Source: Alicyclobacillus tolerans | GTDB taxonomy: Bacteria; Bacillota; Bacilli; Alicyclobacillales; Alicyclobacillaceae | DNA length: 64,000 nt | Assembly: GCF_021739485.1 (NCBI RefSeq) | Contig: NZ_JAJFNK010000005.1 | Coordinates: 1 to 64,000, forward strand | Reading direction: 5' to 3' | Shown: in pieces, positions 9,481 to 18,528 of the stretch | How the letters are laid out: each line of letters starts with the position of its first letter | Position numbering within the stretch: the stretch's first letter is position 1 | The notes under the pieces: model-generated | Databases searched by the model: none | What the model saw: only the letters and a program-made list of their open reading frames with translations | Told to the model about the DNA's origin: nothing | Translations under genes and position numbers: made by a program

Positions 9481-10530
9481 ATGAGAGCAGTTCGAATTGT
9501 GGAACAGAAGAAACCCGTTATCGTAGATACGATTCCCGATCCGTCCCCAGGACCGCAAGATGCCGTTATTCGCGTAGAGGCCACCGGAATTTGCCGCAGT
9601 GACTGGCACGCTTGGATGGGCGACTGGACGTGGATTGGACTTTCTCCCCAACTGCCGATTACCCCCGGTCACGAATTTGGCGGAGAGGTTGTGGCCCTGG
9701 GAAGCGAAGTCAAGGAATTCCGCGAGGGAGACAAAGTCACGGTTCCGTTCCACTACGGATGCGGTCACTGCGAATACTGCAGCACGGGAGTTCCCAATCT
9801 ATGTGAAAACTTGGCTATCTACGGTTTCAGCTGGGACGGAAGTTACGCGGAGTACGTCGTCGTGAAAAACGCAGATTTCAACCTCATTCGCCTGCCTGAA
9901 AATGTGGATTCTATCACTGCTGCAGCCATTGGCTGCCGCTACATGACTGGATACCACAGCGTCATGCGCGGTCAAGTGCAGCCTGGCGAATGGGTTGCCG
10001 TGCAAGGGGCGGGCGGAGTGGGTCTATCCGCCATCCAAACGGCCAACGCAGTCGGTGCCCAGGTCATCGCAGTCGATATCGACGACGAGAAATTGGAAAA
10101 GGCTAAACAGGAAGGAGCTGCCGCTGTCGTCAATGCCCGCAGGGACAGCGTCCCCGGAGTGATTCGGGAAATCACAAAAGGCGGAGCTCATGTAGGTATC
10201 GACGCACTCGGAGTCAAGGAGACAATTTTGAATTCCGTTCTCTCCTTGCGCAGAGGCGGACGCCACGTTCAAGTCGGTCTGACCACCGCCGAAGAAGGCG
10301 GGATGGTCGCACTGCCCATTGATATGATCACGTCGCTAGAATTAGAGATTGTCGGCAGTTTGGGCAATCCGCATCCAGCGTATCGCGGGCTGTTGTCCCT
10401 GGTTTCCCAAGGTCGTTTGAATCCCAAATCGTTGGTGGAACGCGAAGTTGGCCTGGACGATGTGAATGAGGTTTTCAACAACATGACCGAATTTAAAACC
10501 AAAGGCTTTAACGTCATCACGCGTTTTTAA
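9481..10530 (+). CDS. Zinc-dependent medium-chain alcohol dehydrogenase
   Basis: 349 residues. The GroES-like domain holds the catalytic zinc ligands (Cys in TGICRSDWHAW, GHEFGGEV) and the four-Cys structural zinc loop CGHCEYCSTGVPNLCE. The Rossmann domain has GAGGVGLSAIQ and an Asp in AVDIDD, which suggests NAD(H) preference. It oxidises an alcohol or polyol, but the substrate is not evident. The gene stands alone, so there is no pathway context. It is full length. Confidence 0.9.
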   Translation: MRAVRIVEQKKPVIVDTIPDPSPGPQDAVIRVEATGICRSDWHAWMGDWTWIGLSPQLPITPGHEFGGEVVALGSEVKEFREGDKVTVPFHYGCGHCEYCSTGVPNLCENLAIYGFSWDGSYAEYVVVKNADFNLIRLPENVDSITAAAIGCRYMTGYHSVMRGQVQPGEWVAVQGAGGVGLSAIQTANAVGAQVIAVDIDDEKLEKAKQEGAAAVVNARRDSVPGVIREITKGGAHVGIDALGVKETILNSVLSLRRGGRHVQVGLTTAEEGGMVALPIDMITSLELEIVGSLGNPHPAYRGLLSLVSQGRLNPKSLVEREVGLDDVNEVFNNMTEFKTKGFNVITRF

Positions 10531-10557
10531 GACAATCCCATCCCCAAACTCAGACGC

Positions 10558-10586
10558 GCCGGGGAAAGGGAGGGCCCTCCCCCGGC
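10558..10586 (+). terminator. GC-rich hairpin after the alcohol dehydrogenase gene
   Basis: GCCGGGG and CCCCGGC arms enclose the perfect palindrome GGGAGGGCCCTCCC, 28 bases after the stop. There is no T-run, so it may act as a 3' hairpin rather than a classical terminator. Confidence 0.35.
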
Positions 10587-10823
10587 CGTCCGACGGCTTC
10601 ACGGCTCTCATGTCCAAACGGTTTTCTGAGCTGTCAGTAGACCCCATTTTTATTGTTTCCTTTATCCCCTTGCAGCAACGTTCACCCTGCGCATTTCGCA
10701 CAAAACATGCTGATTATGTGCTAAAGTTTTTATAGTGCAAATATACCTAAGCGTTCAACCACGTTTTTGGTACGCAGCTTATTCAAAAGATTCATATGGA
10801 GCAAACAAGGAGGGCATTTAGTC

Positions 10824-11297
10824 ATGAGTAAAGCTGAACAATTTCTTGACAGTTGGCTTCGGCACCGGCTGGTCGTGTTGGAGGTCTTAGACCAACTGAC
10901 AGACAAGGATGTAAACTTTCAACCTTGGGAAAAGGCGATGACGCTGGGTGAGTTGGTCACACACATCGTCACCGTGCCCGAGCTGTTCGTCAACGCCATC
11001 GAGCAAGGTCAATTGGTCTTCCCACAAGGCCAAAAGCCGTCGTTCTCAAGTGCGGCCGAACTGCGGCAGTTTGCTGGCGAACTCACGGACAAGACACAAG
11101 CGAGGATTGGTGCGCTTTCTGATGAGAAATTCGAGGAAATGATTGATGTCTCCCGCATCTTTGGTCAGCCTCTTCCTGGCGGGGTTCTTCTAAACGCGAT
11201 GCGGGACCACGAAATCCACCATAAAGGTCAGTTGTTTGTTTACGCTCGGATGATGGGTGCCGAAACTTTACCGATGTACGTGAAAGCGACGCTGTAA
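10824..11297 (+). CDS. DinB-family protein
   Basis: 157 residues. It is a four-helix DinB/YfiT-like bundle with the metal-binding histidines expected in HIVTVPELF and in the DHEIHHKGQLFVYARMMG signature. The family includes thiol-dependent S-transferases that may use bacillithiol; the exact reaction of this member is unknown. ATG at 10824 follows AGGAGGG. An upstream in-frame ATG lacks a ribosome site. The MFS gene begins six bases after the stop, so the pair is probably an operon. Confidence 0.85.
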   Translation: MSKAEQFLDSWLRHRLVVLEVLDQLTDKDVNFQPWEKAMTLGELVTHIVTVPELFVNAIEQGQLVFPQGQKPSFSSAAELRQFAGELTDKTQARIGALSDEKFEEMIDVSRIFGQPLPGGVLLNAMRDHEIHHKGQLFVYARMMGAETLPMYVKATL

Positions 11298-11303
11298 TAC
11301 TCG

Positions 11304-12506
11304 GTGAAAAGTGAACAGCGTTCCAAGCAGGGGGAGATGTGGTCGCTCGGCCTTGGCGGGTTCCTTGTCAACGCCGACAACCGTGCCATCGCCCCCATGC
11401 TTCCAGCTATGGCTGCAGCACTTCACACGTCAGCAGCCGCAGCCGCTTTGTTGGTGACTGCATACTCAATTCCTTACGGGCTGTTTCAACTGCTCTACGG
11501 TCCACTTGCAGACCGGATTGGGAAAGTCCGGACCATCCTCATCGCTTTGTCGTTGTTTTCGGTTGGAACGATAGCCTGCGGGACAGTCGATACATTCACC
11601 TGGCTCCTGGTCTTGCGTGTCATTACGGGAATGTTTGCGGCGGGAATTATTCCGACAACACTGGCGAGGATCGGCGATCGGTTCACGATTGCGGAACGAC
11701 CTCGAGCTATTGCCTTTTTTATGTCTCTGTCGACGTCCGGTCAGGCTCTCGGCATCGTCATTGGTGGCCTGGTTGCACAGTTTGCAAGTTATCGCGTCTT
11801 GTTTCTGTTGATCGGGGCCGCCGCCATTCCGACCTTGATAGGTCTGGCCCGGCGCCGGGACGTCTTGGACGGACCCACTACGGCTGTCTTGCCGCTTCGA
11901 CAGCGTTTGTCAGCTCTAGTAAAAATGCGGCGCGCATGGTTGATTTACGGATTGGTCTTTAGTGAAGGGTTTGTGTTTTTCGGTGGGTTTACATTTCTCG
12001 GGGTATACGGAGTTGACGCCTTGCATTTAAGCTACTTGCTGGTTGGATTGTTGACCGCAACGTACAGTCTAGGTGCCTTTGCCGGGAGTCGAACCATCAC
12101 GAAAGTGTTACCTCGCATAGGCTTTGTTCGCATGCCAGCCTTTGGCTCGGCATTGATGGCTGTGGGTTACGGAATCACCTGGGCGGTTCCAAATGCCGTC
12201 TTTTTGTGCGCCGGATTTATTGTGTTGGGATTCGGTTTCAGCTACTGCCATTCCACGTTGCAAACGGTTGCGACGGACCTCTTGCCGCAAGGCCGAGCAA
12301 CAGCAGTCTCGGTGTTTGCCTTCTCCTTATTTCTAGGCAGCGGTGTGGGTCCAGTGGCCGTTGGGGAAGTATTCGATCACTACGGTCCCCAAGCCATGTT
12401 AGGATTGGTCACCTTTTTGATGGTCATCTTTGCGGCCTTCACCGCAATTGGATTGTGGCAGCCTTGGCGACGCGCAGCCAATCAAAACACCCCTCTTCAA
12501 CTATGA
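11304..12506 (+). CDS. Major facilitator superfamily transporter
   Basis: 400 residues with 12 predicted helices. The MFS loop motif appears as YGPLADRIGKVRT between helices 2 and 3, and TLARIGDRF is seen later. It belongs to the drug/sugar efflux type (AraJ/YdhP-like), and the substrate is unknown. The GTG at 11304 lies six bases after DinB. An internal ATG at 11337 is an alternative start. Co-transcription with DinB hints at a detoxification pair, which is inference. Confidence 0.85.
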   Translation: MKSEQRSKQGEMWSLGLGGFLVNADNRAIAPMLPAMAAALHTSAAAAALLVTAYSIPYGLFQLLYGPLADRIGKVRTILIALSLFSVGTIACGTVDTFTWLLVLRVITGMFAAGIIPTTLARIGDRFTIAERPRAIAFFMSLSTSGQALGIVIGGLVAQFASYRVLFLLIGAAAIPTLIGLARRRDVLDGPTTAVLPLRQRLSALVKMRRAWLIYGLVFSEGFVFFGGFTFLGVYGVDALHLSYLLVGLLTATYSLGAFAGSRTITKVLPRIGFVRMPAFGSALMAVGYGITWAVPNAVFLCAGFIVLGFGFSYCHSTLQTVATDLLPQGRATAVSVFAFSLFLGSGVGPVAVGEVFDHYGPQAMLGLVTFLMVIFAAFTAIGLWQPWRRAANQNTPLQL

Positions 12507-12524
12507 GGCCATACAACATGAGGC

Positions 12525-12563
12525 AAAAAAGGCGCCCTCTCGTTCTGATAAGAAGGGGGGCGC
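12525..12563 (-). terminator. Rho-independent terminator for the thioredoxin-like lipoprotein gene
   Basis: On the minus strand GCGCCC pairs with GGGCGC around an inner TTCT/AGAA stem, followed by six T. It lies about 60 bases after the leftward lipoprotein gene and touches the end region of the convergent MFS gene. Confidence 0.6.
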
Positions 12564-12579
12564 ATCCCTCTGGATAGCC

Positions 12580-12629
12580 TGAACTCACCCATTGCACTGA
12601 ACTCACCCATTGCACTGAACTCACCCATT
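12580..12629. repeat. 18-bp tandem repeat over a stop codon
   Basis: TGAACTCACCCATTGCAC occurs twice in perfect tandem (12580, 12598) and a third 14-base partial copy begins at 12616. The third copy contains the last codons and TGA stop of the leftward lipoprotein gene. The 3' end of the gene has therefore been duplicated downstream by slippage or recombination. Confidence 0.85.
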
Positions 12630-13196
12630 CAGAGCCTTTTTCCATACAGAGATGTCGTGTTCGCCCATGAGGGTCATGAGTTGCCCTTGATAGGGGAAAA
12701 CCATGGTCGGGAACCCTTGGGGAACCAATTGTTTGGCTGTGACCGGATTGAGTAAGTAATACTCCTTGTAGTTTTGGAGGTGGAGTGCTTGCCGTTCCTG
12801 GTTGCTGATTTTGATGGCATCGGCCAGGGACGTTCCCTGCGCGAAGCCTGTGCTCACAACGATTGGAAGCTGTTTGAGCTCCTTTTGATACTTGTCCAGC
12901 ACGACTAGAGTTCGCTGGCAGTGCGGACACCAGTATGCCTCGATCAAGATGGGCTGGTCTTTGGGGTGCAGGACAACTTGCTTTCCGTCAGATGCCGTTA
13001 CCGTGATGTTTTGGTACACGGACGAACTGGCTGGGGTGGGATTGAAAGATTTGCCTGGGACGATCTTTTCGGATTGCAATTCGTTTTTGAACGGCGGGTT
13101 TTGCGACTGAGAAGCCCCCTGGCCTGGTGTACCGCATGCGGTCAATACCAAAGAACAAGCGATGATCGCGGAATAAAGTGCTGCGTGTGGCTTCAT
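12621..13196 (-). CDS. Thioredoxin-fold lipoprotein
   Basis: 191 residues. A signal peptide ends in a lipobox LTAC (Cys21), so it is anchored in the outer face of the membrane. A thioredoxin-like fold carries the active-site motif CPHC in LIEAYWCPHCQRTL, which is a disulfide redox motif. Later GFPTMVFPYQG provides the cis-Pro segment. It is probably an extracytoplasmic thiol-disulfide oxidoreductase. Partners are unknown, although a CcdC-like gene lies 1.3 kb away. The stop lies within the third copy of an 18-bp tandem repeat. Confidence 0.82.
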   Translation of the reverse strand: MKPHAALYSAIIACSLVLTACGTPGQGASQSQNPPFKNELQSEKIVPGKSFNPTPASSSVYQNITVTASDGKQVVLHPKDQPILIEAYWCPHCQRTLVVLDKYQKELKQLPIVVSTGFAQGTSLADAIKISNQERQALHLQNYKEYYLLNPVTAKQLVPQGFPTMVFPYQGQLMTLMGEHDISVWKKALNG

Positions 13197-13242
13197 GCCA
13201 TTGCTCCTTTGTTATACGTCTTGCCCGAGCAGCCAGTGCCCT

Positions 13243-13644
13243 TCATCTCTCCTCCGCGGATTCGGCATGGCCATGTGGGATGGCGTTCCGAACCCCTCCG
13301 CGTGGATCAGGTACGTCTCCTTTAAATCGAGGAATCAGGTGAAAGTGCAAGTGAAAAACCGTTTGTCCAGCATATTTGCCGATATTCACACCCAAATTGT
13401 ATCCGTCCGGTTGAAACTCCGAATCTAACCTTTGCTTGGCATCCACAATCAACCGGTGAATTGCCGCGATGTCTTGTTCGCTGGCGTCAAAATAGGTGGC
13501 AACGTGACGCTTCGGAATCACGAGCATATGGCCCCGTTGAACCGGAAACAGGTCATAGAACGCCAGCGCACCTTCGTTTTCTAAAACGACTCGCTCCTGA
13601 GGCAAAGTGCAAAACGGACAGGTGTTGTCAATCAAGAACTTCAC
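13243..13644 (-). CDS. HIT-family nucleotide-binding protein
   Basis: 133 residues. It has the histidine triad HLHFHLIPR near residue 100, preceded by GYNLGVNIG. The N-terminal CPFC pair may bind zinc, as in HinT/Fhit-like proteins. Such proteins hydrolyse nucleoside phosphoramidates or dinucleotides. The size is normal. The AGGAG-type ribosome site is right before the ATG. Confidence 0.88.
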   Translation of the reverse strand: MKFLIDNTCPFCTLPQERVVLENEGALAFYDLFPVQRGHMLVIPKRHVATYFDASEQDIAAIHRLIVDAKQRLDSEFQPDGYNLGVNIGKYAGQTVFHLHFHLIPRFKGDVPDPRGGVRNAIPHGHAESAEER

Positions 13645-13721
13645 TCCTCGAAAGTTGTGCTCTCTTGCACAATACCGAAAAGTGTTTCATATATAAAGGC
13701 TTTTTTGTTGCACAGTCACCT

Positions 13722-14462
13722 TTATACGGTAAATACTTGTCGGGTGTGCACCATGTCTACGGTTTTGCCAAACCGCTGTTGAGCCTGCTCTTTCAGCTGG
13801 GTTAAGTCTCCGTAATGTGGATAGTGGGTAAGAACCAACCTTTTGGCTGCCGCCTCGGCTCCCACCACCCCGGCCTGTCCCGCCGTCAAATGGCCCGCTT
13901 TCTTCGCCTGCTCCTCCTGCCCGTCATACATACTCGCTTCACATAAAAACAGGTCTGCGTTCGAAGCCAATTCGACGAGTGTGTTCGAAAATGAGGAATC
14001 GGACGAAAAAGCAAACACCTTTCCCTGGAGTTCAACGCGTACACCCAGGCAAAATACCGGATGCACCGTTTTCCGGAACGAGAGGGTCATTTCGTCAAGT
14101 GCAACCATCGATTGCTCGTCGATGGAATGGACCTGAATGAGGGGCTCTGACTGCAGTTCTCGCCTCAATTCAGCATTTCCTGCCGGCATGTAGATGGGCA
14201 ACTCCCTTGTCCGCTGCTGCATCAAGCGCGATAACAAAACAGCGTAGCCCAATACGCCAAGGTCTGCAGTGTGGTCGTGATGGTGGTGCGTGATGACTAC
14301 AGCGGACAAGTCGCTTACAGGGCAGATGTGTGTCAACTGGGCCAAGACCCCGGACCCGCAATCCAAGAGCACCTTTTGGTCGTCTGTTTCAATCAAATAT
14401 CCCGTCGTAGCCTCACCAGGTGCAGGGTAAGCACCCCAATAGCCCAGAACGTGAATCCTCAT
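13722..14462 (-). CDS. MBL-fold metallo-hydrolase
   Basis: 246 residues. The metallo-beta-lactamase motif THHHHDHTADL supplies HxHxDH. Further ligands are in the FSSDSSFSN region and LTHYPHYG near the end. It resembles the RNase Z-like/YhfI group of cytoplasmic hydrolases; the substrate is unknown. ATG at 14462 overlaps the TGA of the CcdC-like gene (ATGA), so translation is probably coupled. Confidence 0.85.
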   Translation of the reverse strand: MRIHVLGYWGAYPAPGEATTGYLIETDDQKVLLDCGSGVLAQLTHICPVSDLSAVVITHHHHDHTADLGVLGYAVLLSRLMQQRTRELPIYMPAGNAELRRELQSEPLIQVHSIDEQSMVALDEMTLSFRKTVHPVFCLGVRVELQGKVFAFSSDSSFSNTLVELASNADLFLCEASMYDGQEEQAKKAGHLTAGQAGVVGAEAAAKRLVLTHYPHYGDLTQLKEQAQQRFGKTVDMVHTRQVFTV

Positions 14463-15034
14463 CACGAAATGCCGTCCCCCTTGTCGGCCTCTTTGCCGGA
14501 GTGCGTACGGAGGGACCGCTCCTTCACCAGCAAAAACACGAAAAATCCAGTGTAGTACACCATAAGAACCAAAAATACCCCAGCTGTCCACGGGTCCGCA
14601 TAACCCGCAGCAACCATGGGATTGGCATTGCCAGATATGCCGGGTCCCCCAGATACCAACAGTTTCGGATTCGCGGTCATCATTTCGTAATAGCGAAAGA
14701 CAACGCGTCCCAAAAACAAAGCCAAAAGGGCGAAGCCGAACCACATGTTCTGTCGGTAATTCCATCGGCCGTCGCGGTATTCGAACGTAGTCGTCCGCAT
14801 GGAACCGTAAGCAAGTGCCGCCCCGAGCAGCATCCCAACCGCGTCGACAGCCAGGAAGGACCAGTGGGAGGTGTTCGCCGCTACGACCAGCACGGCGAGA
14901 ACCACAAATACTGCAAGGCGCACGCCAATGCGGCGGCGCGAGATCGGCTGATAACCCACCGTTCGCCGCACGCGCCGGTAAATGGCAAACAGTAAAACGA
15001 GTACGACGACCGCGATCGAACCTGCGTGCTGCAC
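14462..15034 (-). CDS. CcdC-like (DUF1453) membrane protein
   Basis: 190 residues with about four to five membrane helices. The IYRRVRRTVGYQPISRRR segment after the first helix and the TTTFEYRDG...WNYRQNMWF segment match the CcdC/DUF1453 family. CcdC is associated with cytochrome c maturation genes in Bacillus, but its function is not settled. GTG at 15034 has GGGGGG seven bases upstream and gives a natural N terminus. Its stop overlaps the MBL-hydrolase start. Confidence 0.65.
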   Translation of the reverse strand: MQHAGSIAVVVLVLLFAIYRRVRRTVGYQPISRRRIGVRLAVFVVLAVLVVAANTSHWSFLAVDAVGMLLGAALAYGSMRTTTFEYRDGRWNYRQNMWFGFALLALFLGRVVFRYYEMMTANPKLLVSGGPGISGNANPMVAAGYADPWTAGVFLVLMVYYTGFFVFLLVKERSLRTHSGKEADKGDGIS

Positions 15035-15117
15035 GTCAAAGCCCCCCAATAACCCCCAACCCGCTGGCCCCGAGCGCGAAATAACGGTACACCGCGACCG
15101 ATGCAACCGCGCTCACA

Positions 15118-15885
15118 TCAGCTGTAAAGCGCTGAAGGGAAAAAGTGCAGTTGCTTGGTCGCGAGAACCTTGAATGCCTCTGCATAGCCAGCAAAGTCCT
15201 CGGGATCCGTGTCCTTTTTCCACGAACGGTAGACTTCATTCGCTTGATAGGCTAAGTACCCAGAAAGCATCGGCCACTCTGGGTTGTCAAACTGACTTGC
15301 GTGGGTGTGGATCGACTCCAATTTCTCATCCCAATGGGACGTAATATCCACATACGTGTTCGGATAGCTGGTTGCATAAAAGGCCACTTGTGGAATCGGC
15401 GTGGGAGCCCCACTCATGGGAAACAAGACTCCGTTGCTGGCAAACAAAACGGCCGCTGCCACGGCCTTGCCCGTTTTGATGTGATCCGGGTGGGCTTCAT
15501 ACGGCATCCATGGGTCCACCGTCATGACCACGTCAGGAGCATATTGGCGAAGGACCGCTACCAACCTTTCCGTCACCTGGTGAACGCGATAGTCTCCTCC
15601 GTCTGGAAATCCTAATTCGATGTGCTTGGTGACTCCGACGATGGCCCCCGCCCGAAACATCTCTTGCCGCCGGATGTGCGCCAGTTCTTGGGGTTCCGCG
15701 GTCTGCATTTCCGACCCCGCCCGGCCGTCCGTTACCGTCACGTAAATGACTTCACAGCCCCTCTTGGACATTTCAATCAGCGTTCCTGCTGCACCGACCT
15801 CGTTGTCGTCGGGGTGAGGCTGGACACAAACGATTCTCTTCGCGTCCAAAAGGTGAGGCAATCCTAAAGCCTGCCGAATGTCCAT
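15118..15885 (-). CDS. PIG-L/LmbE-family deacetylase (BshB2-like)
   Basis: 255 residues. The zinc-binding signature PHPDDNEVG is near residue 23, the TDGRAG segment follows, and the second site HPDHIKTG is near 140. The family removes N-acetyl groups from glycoconjugates such as GlcNAc-malate in bacillithiol synthesis. Being a BshB paralogue is plausible in this organism, but BshA and BshC are not in the window. It is full length, with a GGAG-type ribosome site. Confidence 0.85.
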   Translation of the reverse strand: MDIRQALGLPHLLDAKRIVCVQPHPDDNEVGAAGTLIEMSKRGCEVIYVTVTDGRAGSEMQTAEPQELAHIRRQEMFRAGAIVGVTKHIELGFPDGGDYRVHQVTERLVAVLRQYAPDVVMTVDPWMPYEAHPDHIKTGKAVAAAVLFASNGVLFPMSGAPTPIPQVAFYATSYPNTYVDITSHWDEKLESIHTHASQFDNPEWPMLSGYLAYQANEVYRSWKKDTDPEDFAGYAEAFKVLATKQLHFFPSALYS

Positions 15886-15933
15886 GCTGTCAACTCCTGT
15901 GTTTTCGGTTTTTGAACGGCCAGTGCCCGCTAC

Positions 15934-16797
15934 TTACAATGCTCGAGTACTTCGCGCGCGAAGAACTTCCGCAAGACACCCTGCCAGTTGCGCCGGCTCT
16001 TTGAGGTGTATGGTCACGCCGGAACGCCTTAGACGGTGGTACCGGTCGATGTGTATCGTCTTCATCCCTAGTTCGGCAGCGGGTCCGATCTCGTTGGCAT
16101 AATGATCGCCGATGCTCACCATCTCGGAGTACTCCACTTCAAACGCATCCCTGTAGCGTTCAAAGTGTTCCTTGACGCGGCGCGGCTTTAAGGCTTCAAA
16201 CACCTCAATGTCAAACGCGCCCGTCAATCCAAGCTTTTCCACAATCGCCCGGCTGTCCGGCTCCGGGCTGTTGGTCATCAATACAAACCGAACGCCATCT
16301 CGCTTCAACCCGTCTAAGGCTTGTCGAAGTCCAGGCAATCCTCGCATAGGAAAAGACGGCCCCTGCATGTAGTCCCTGGTCGCCAAAAAGGCCTCTTGAA
16401 CCTGCGCTGGAGAAAGCCCAAAATGAATTGCAGTCACTGCGTAAATTCCCCATGGGTCATCGATGTTCGCAACCTGATGTGAGGCTTCGCCCGTCCGGAC
16501 GTCCCCCGTCCACCCCAATACCTCATCGCCCTTGTAAACCAGGTCTTGCAAAACGTCGTAGCGAACTCCGTATGTTAGAGTCCGGCGGCCAGCCAGCGCT
16601 TCTCCCACCTCGCGCAGGTACTCATCAGCTACGGGGCCAGGCAAACGTTTGGCCAATTGCCGTCCATAATAAGGAAAATGCTCCGTTTCCTCATAAACGG
16701 TGCCGTCCAAATCAAATACAAAAACTTTGCAATCCACCAATGCGAAACATTCCGTAATTTCCGTTTGACCCATGTGCTGTGGTTCCGTACGTGCCAT
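15934..16797 (-). CDS. HAD-superfamily hydrolase
   Basis: 287 residues. HAD motif I FVFDLDGTVYEE carries the nucleophilic Asp, motif II is VLMTNSPEP, and motif IV is MVSIGDHYANEIGPA. A large helical cap lies between. It is probably a small-molecule phosphatase, and the substrate is unknown. ATG at 16797 follows AGGAG. The much longer upstream in-frame extension has no ribosome site and no family similarity. Confidence 0.85.
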   Translation of the reverse strand: MARTEPQHMGQTEITECFALVDCKVFVFDLDGTVYEETEHFPYYGRQLAKRLPGPVADEYLREVGEALAGRRTLTYGVRYDVLQDLVYKGDEVLGWTGDVRTGEASHQVANIDDPWGIYAVTAIHFGLSPAQVQEAFLATRDYMQGPSFPMRGLPGLRQALDGLKRDGVRFVLMTNSPEPDSRAIVEKLGLTGAFDIEVFEALKPRRVKEHFERYRDAFEVEYSEMVSIGDHYANEIGPAAELGMKTIHIDRYHRLRRSGVTIHLKEPAQLAGCLAEVLRARSTRAL

Positions 16798-16894
16798 AGG
16801 TTGTTCTCCTGTTCTCGAAGGTATCTGTGCCGTGATTGTAACACAGTTCAGGTCCGATTGCCGCCAAGAAACACCCCTTGGTACATGCCTCAAA

Positions 16895-16939
16895 ACAACA
16901 AAGGCACAGACAGTGTCTCTTACAAACTTGTCTGTGCCT
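16895..16939 (-). terminator. Terminator after the enoyl-CoA hydratase gene
   Basis: On the minus strand AGGCACAGACA and TGTCTGTGCCT form a perfect 11-bp stem with a 16-base loop, followed by the T-rich TTGTTGTTTTG. It lies about 75 bases after the leftward enoyl-CoA hydratase stop. Confidence 0.65.
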
Positions 16940-17012
16940 GTCGTATGGCTTGGGTTCTCCGGAGCGCTTGCGCCAGACGTCATCGGCCTTGAACGACGCT
17001 TCAAGAGTGGCA

Positions 17013-17831
17013 CTAGGGGTAAAACTCCGGCAAATCTGTACTCGGTTTCATGGTAAAGCGGGCCTTGCGTTTCTCCAAAAATGCCGAAACCCCTTCCCGC
17101 GCGTCGGCCTGGGCTCCGGACCAGAACATCAACTTCGATTCGAGTTTGTGCGCCTCCATGGGATGGCTTGCCCCAAGCATCTGCCACATGAGCCGACGCG
17201 ATAAAGTCACCGATGTTGCGGAGGTGTTTTCTGCGATTTCTGCCGCGAGGTTCTTCGCGGTCGACAACAAGCGATCCGGGTCGACAACCTGGCTCACCAG
17301 TCCGCCTGCCAACGCTTCGTCTGCAGAAAACACCCGGCCGGTCATGGCCCATTCGAGAGCTTGGTCAATTCCACAAATCCGGGGCAAAAACCAACTGCTG
17401 CACGACTCTAAAACAATGCCTCGCCGCGTGAACACGAAGCCCATCTTCGCCCCCGCCGCTGCAATGCGAACGTCCATAGGCAGCGTCATCGTGATCCCGA
17501 CCCCGACGGCCGCTCCGTTGATGGCCGCAATCACCGGTTTTTTCAGTTCGAAGATGCGAAGGGCCAGAATTCCGCCTCGATCGCGATGGGTTTCCAAAGA
17601 ACTCTCGCTCTCAAACGTGCTTCCTCCCTTCTCCAGGTCAGCTCCGGCGCAAAACGCCCTCCCTTCCCCCGTCACGATGACGACACGCACGGTGTCATCG
17701 CGATCGGCGAAGTCCAACGCGTCGAGCAAATCCTCGTACATCTGCTGGTTGAAAGCGTTTAACCGCTCCGGACGATTTAATCGTATCGTGAATATGCCGG
17801 ATTCCAACTCCGTCTGGAGAGTCTGGTACAC
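17013..17831 (-). CDS. Enoyl-CoA hydratase/isomerase family protein
   Basis: About 272 residues. The crotonase signature is present: GEGRAFCAGADL, then NGAAVGVGITMTL forming the oxyanion hole, and GFVFTRRGIVLESCSS. It hydrates or isomerises acyl-CoA thioesters in fatty or branched-acid metabolism. The start is uncertain: GTG codons at 17834 and 17831 both follow AAGGCGG, and 17831 has better spacing. An acyl-CoA dehydrogenase gene lies 5 kb away but not in an operon. Confidence 0.87.
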   Translation of the reverse strand: MYQTLQTELESGIFTIRLNRPERLNAFNQQMYEDLLDALDFADRDDTVRVVIVTGEGRAFCAGADLEKGGSTFESESSLETHRDRGGILALRIFELKKPVIAAINGAAVGVGITMTLPMDVRIAAAGAKMGFVFTRRGIVLESCSSWFLPRICGIDQALEWAMTGRVFSADEALAGGLVSQVVDPDRLLSTAKNLAAEIAENTSATSVTLSRRLMWQMLGASHPMEAHKLESKLMFWSGAQADAREGVSAFLEKRKARFTMKPSTDLPEFYP

Positions 17832-17991
17832 CACTTCACCGCCTTGTTTATTCGATTTTTCTGAATCCAATCTTCTCTGCCGCAAACCTGTGTTCCTGCT
17901 TAAGTCCAAAAGCTGGGGAGTGAACTTAAGCGGCTCAAATCTTTAAAATGCGCTAAAATGACTTTACGATGACGCAAGAGGCGGTGAAAAA

Positions 17992-18528
17992 TTGGCCGGC
18001 CAGGAAAGTGCACGAGAGGCAATTCAAGCCATGTTTGAACTGTATGCCAACGACCTATACCGCTATGTCCGACTCACCCTGGGCGGCCACGAGGCCATGG
18101 ACGTGGTCCAAGAGGTTTTTTTAAGGGCATTTCGTTCCTGGGACACTTTCCGCCACGACGCCAATGAGAAAACGTGGCTGTTTACGATTGCTCGCAACTA
18201 TATATTTGACTTGCTGAGAAAGAAGCGAACCGAGACCAACTTTTTGCAAAACTACGATCCACCTTTCGCTAAAGACGAGACGGCAACCGTAGAAACCTTT
18301 ATCGTCTTGGAACAAGCCCTGACTCATCTGAAGAAAACGTATCGCCACGTGTTTGTGCTCCGACACGTTGAGAACCTGACGGTTCAGGAAACGGCACAGG
18401 TTCTCGGCTGGTCTGAATCCAAGGTGCGCACGACGGATCACCGGGCCATTGGTCAACTGCGAAAATTGCTCGACCCCGGCGCAAAGGAGGTGCTGATTCA
18501 CGGTGAAACCAGACCAGGACATCATTGA
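17992..18528 (+). CDS. ECF-type RNA polymerase sigma factor
   Basis: 178 residues. Sigma region 2 (about 10-75) has DLYRYVRLTLGGHEAMDVVQ and KTWLFTIARN. Region 4 (about 115-165) has the helix-turn-helix around LTVQETAQVLGWSESKV. TTG at 17992 follows GAGGCGG. The next gene overlaps by 26 bases and encodes a membrane protein with the place of an anti-sigma factor. The promoter targets are unknown. Confidence 0.88.
   Translation: MAGQESAREAIQAMFELYANDLYRYVRLTLGGHEAMDVVQEVFLRAFRSWDTFRHDANEKTWLFTIARNYIFDLLRKKRTETNFLQNYDPPFAKDETATVETFIVLEQALTHLKKTYRHVFVLRHVENLTVQETAQVLGWSESKVRTTDHRAIGQLRKLLDPGAKEVLIHGETRPGHH

Noticed and set aside
15934-17352. Long 472-codon leftward frame covering the HAD gene and upstream DNA
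   Set aside because: The part upstream of 16797 has no ribosome site and overlaps the enoyl-CoA hydratase gene on the same strand.
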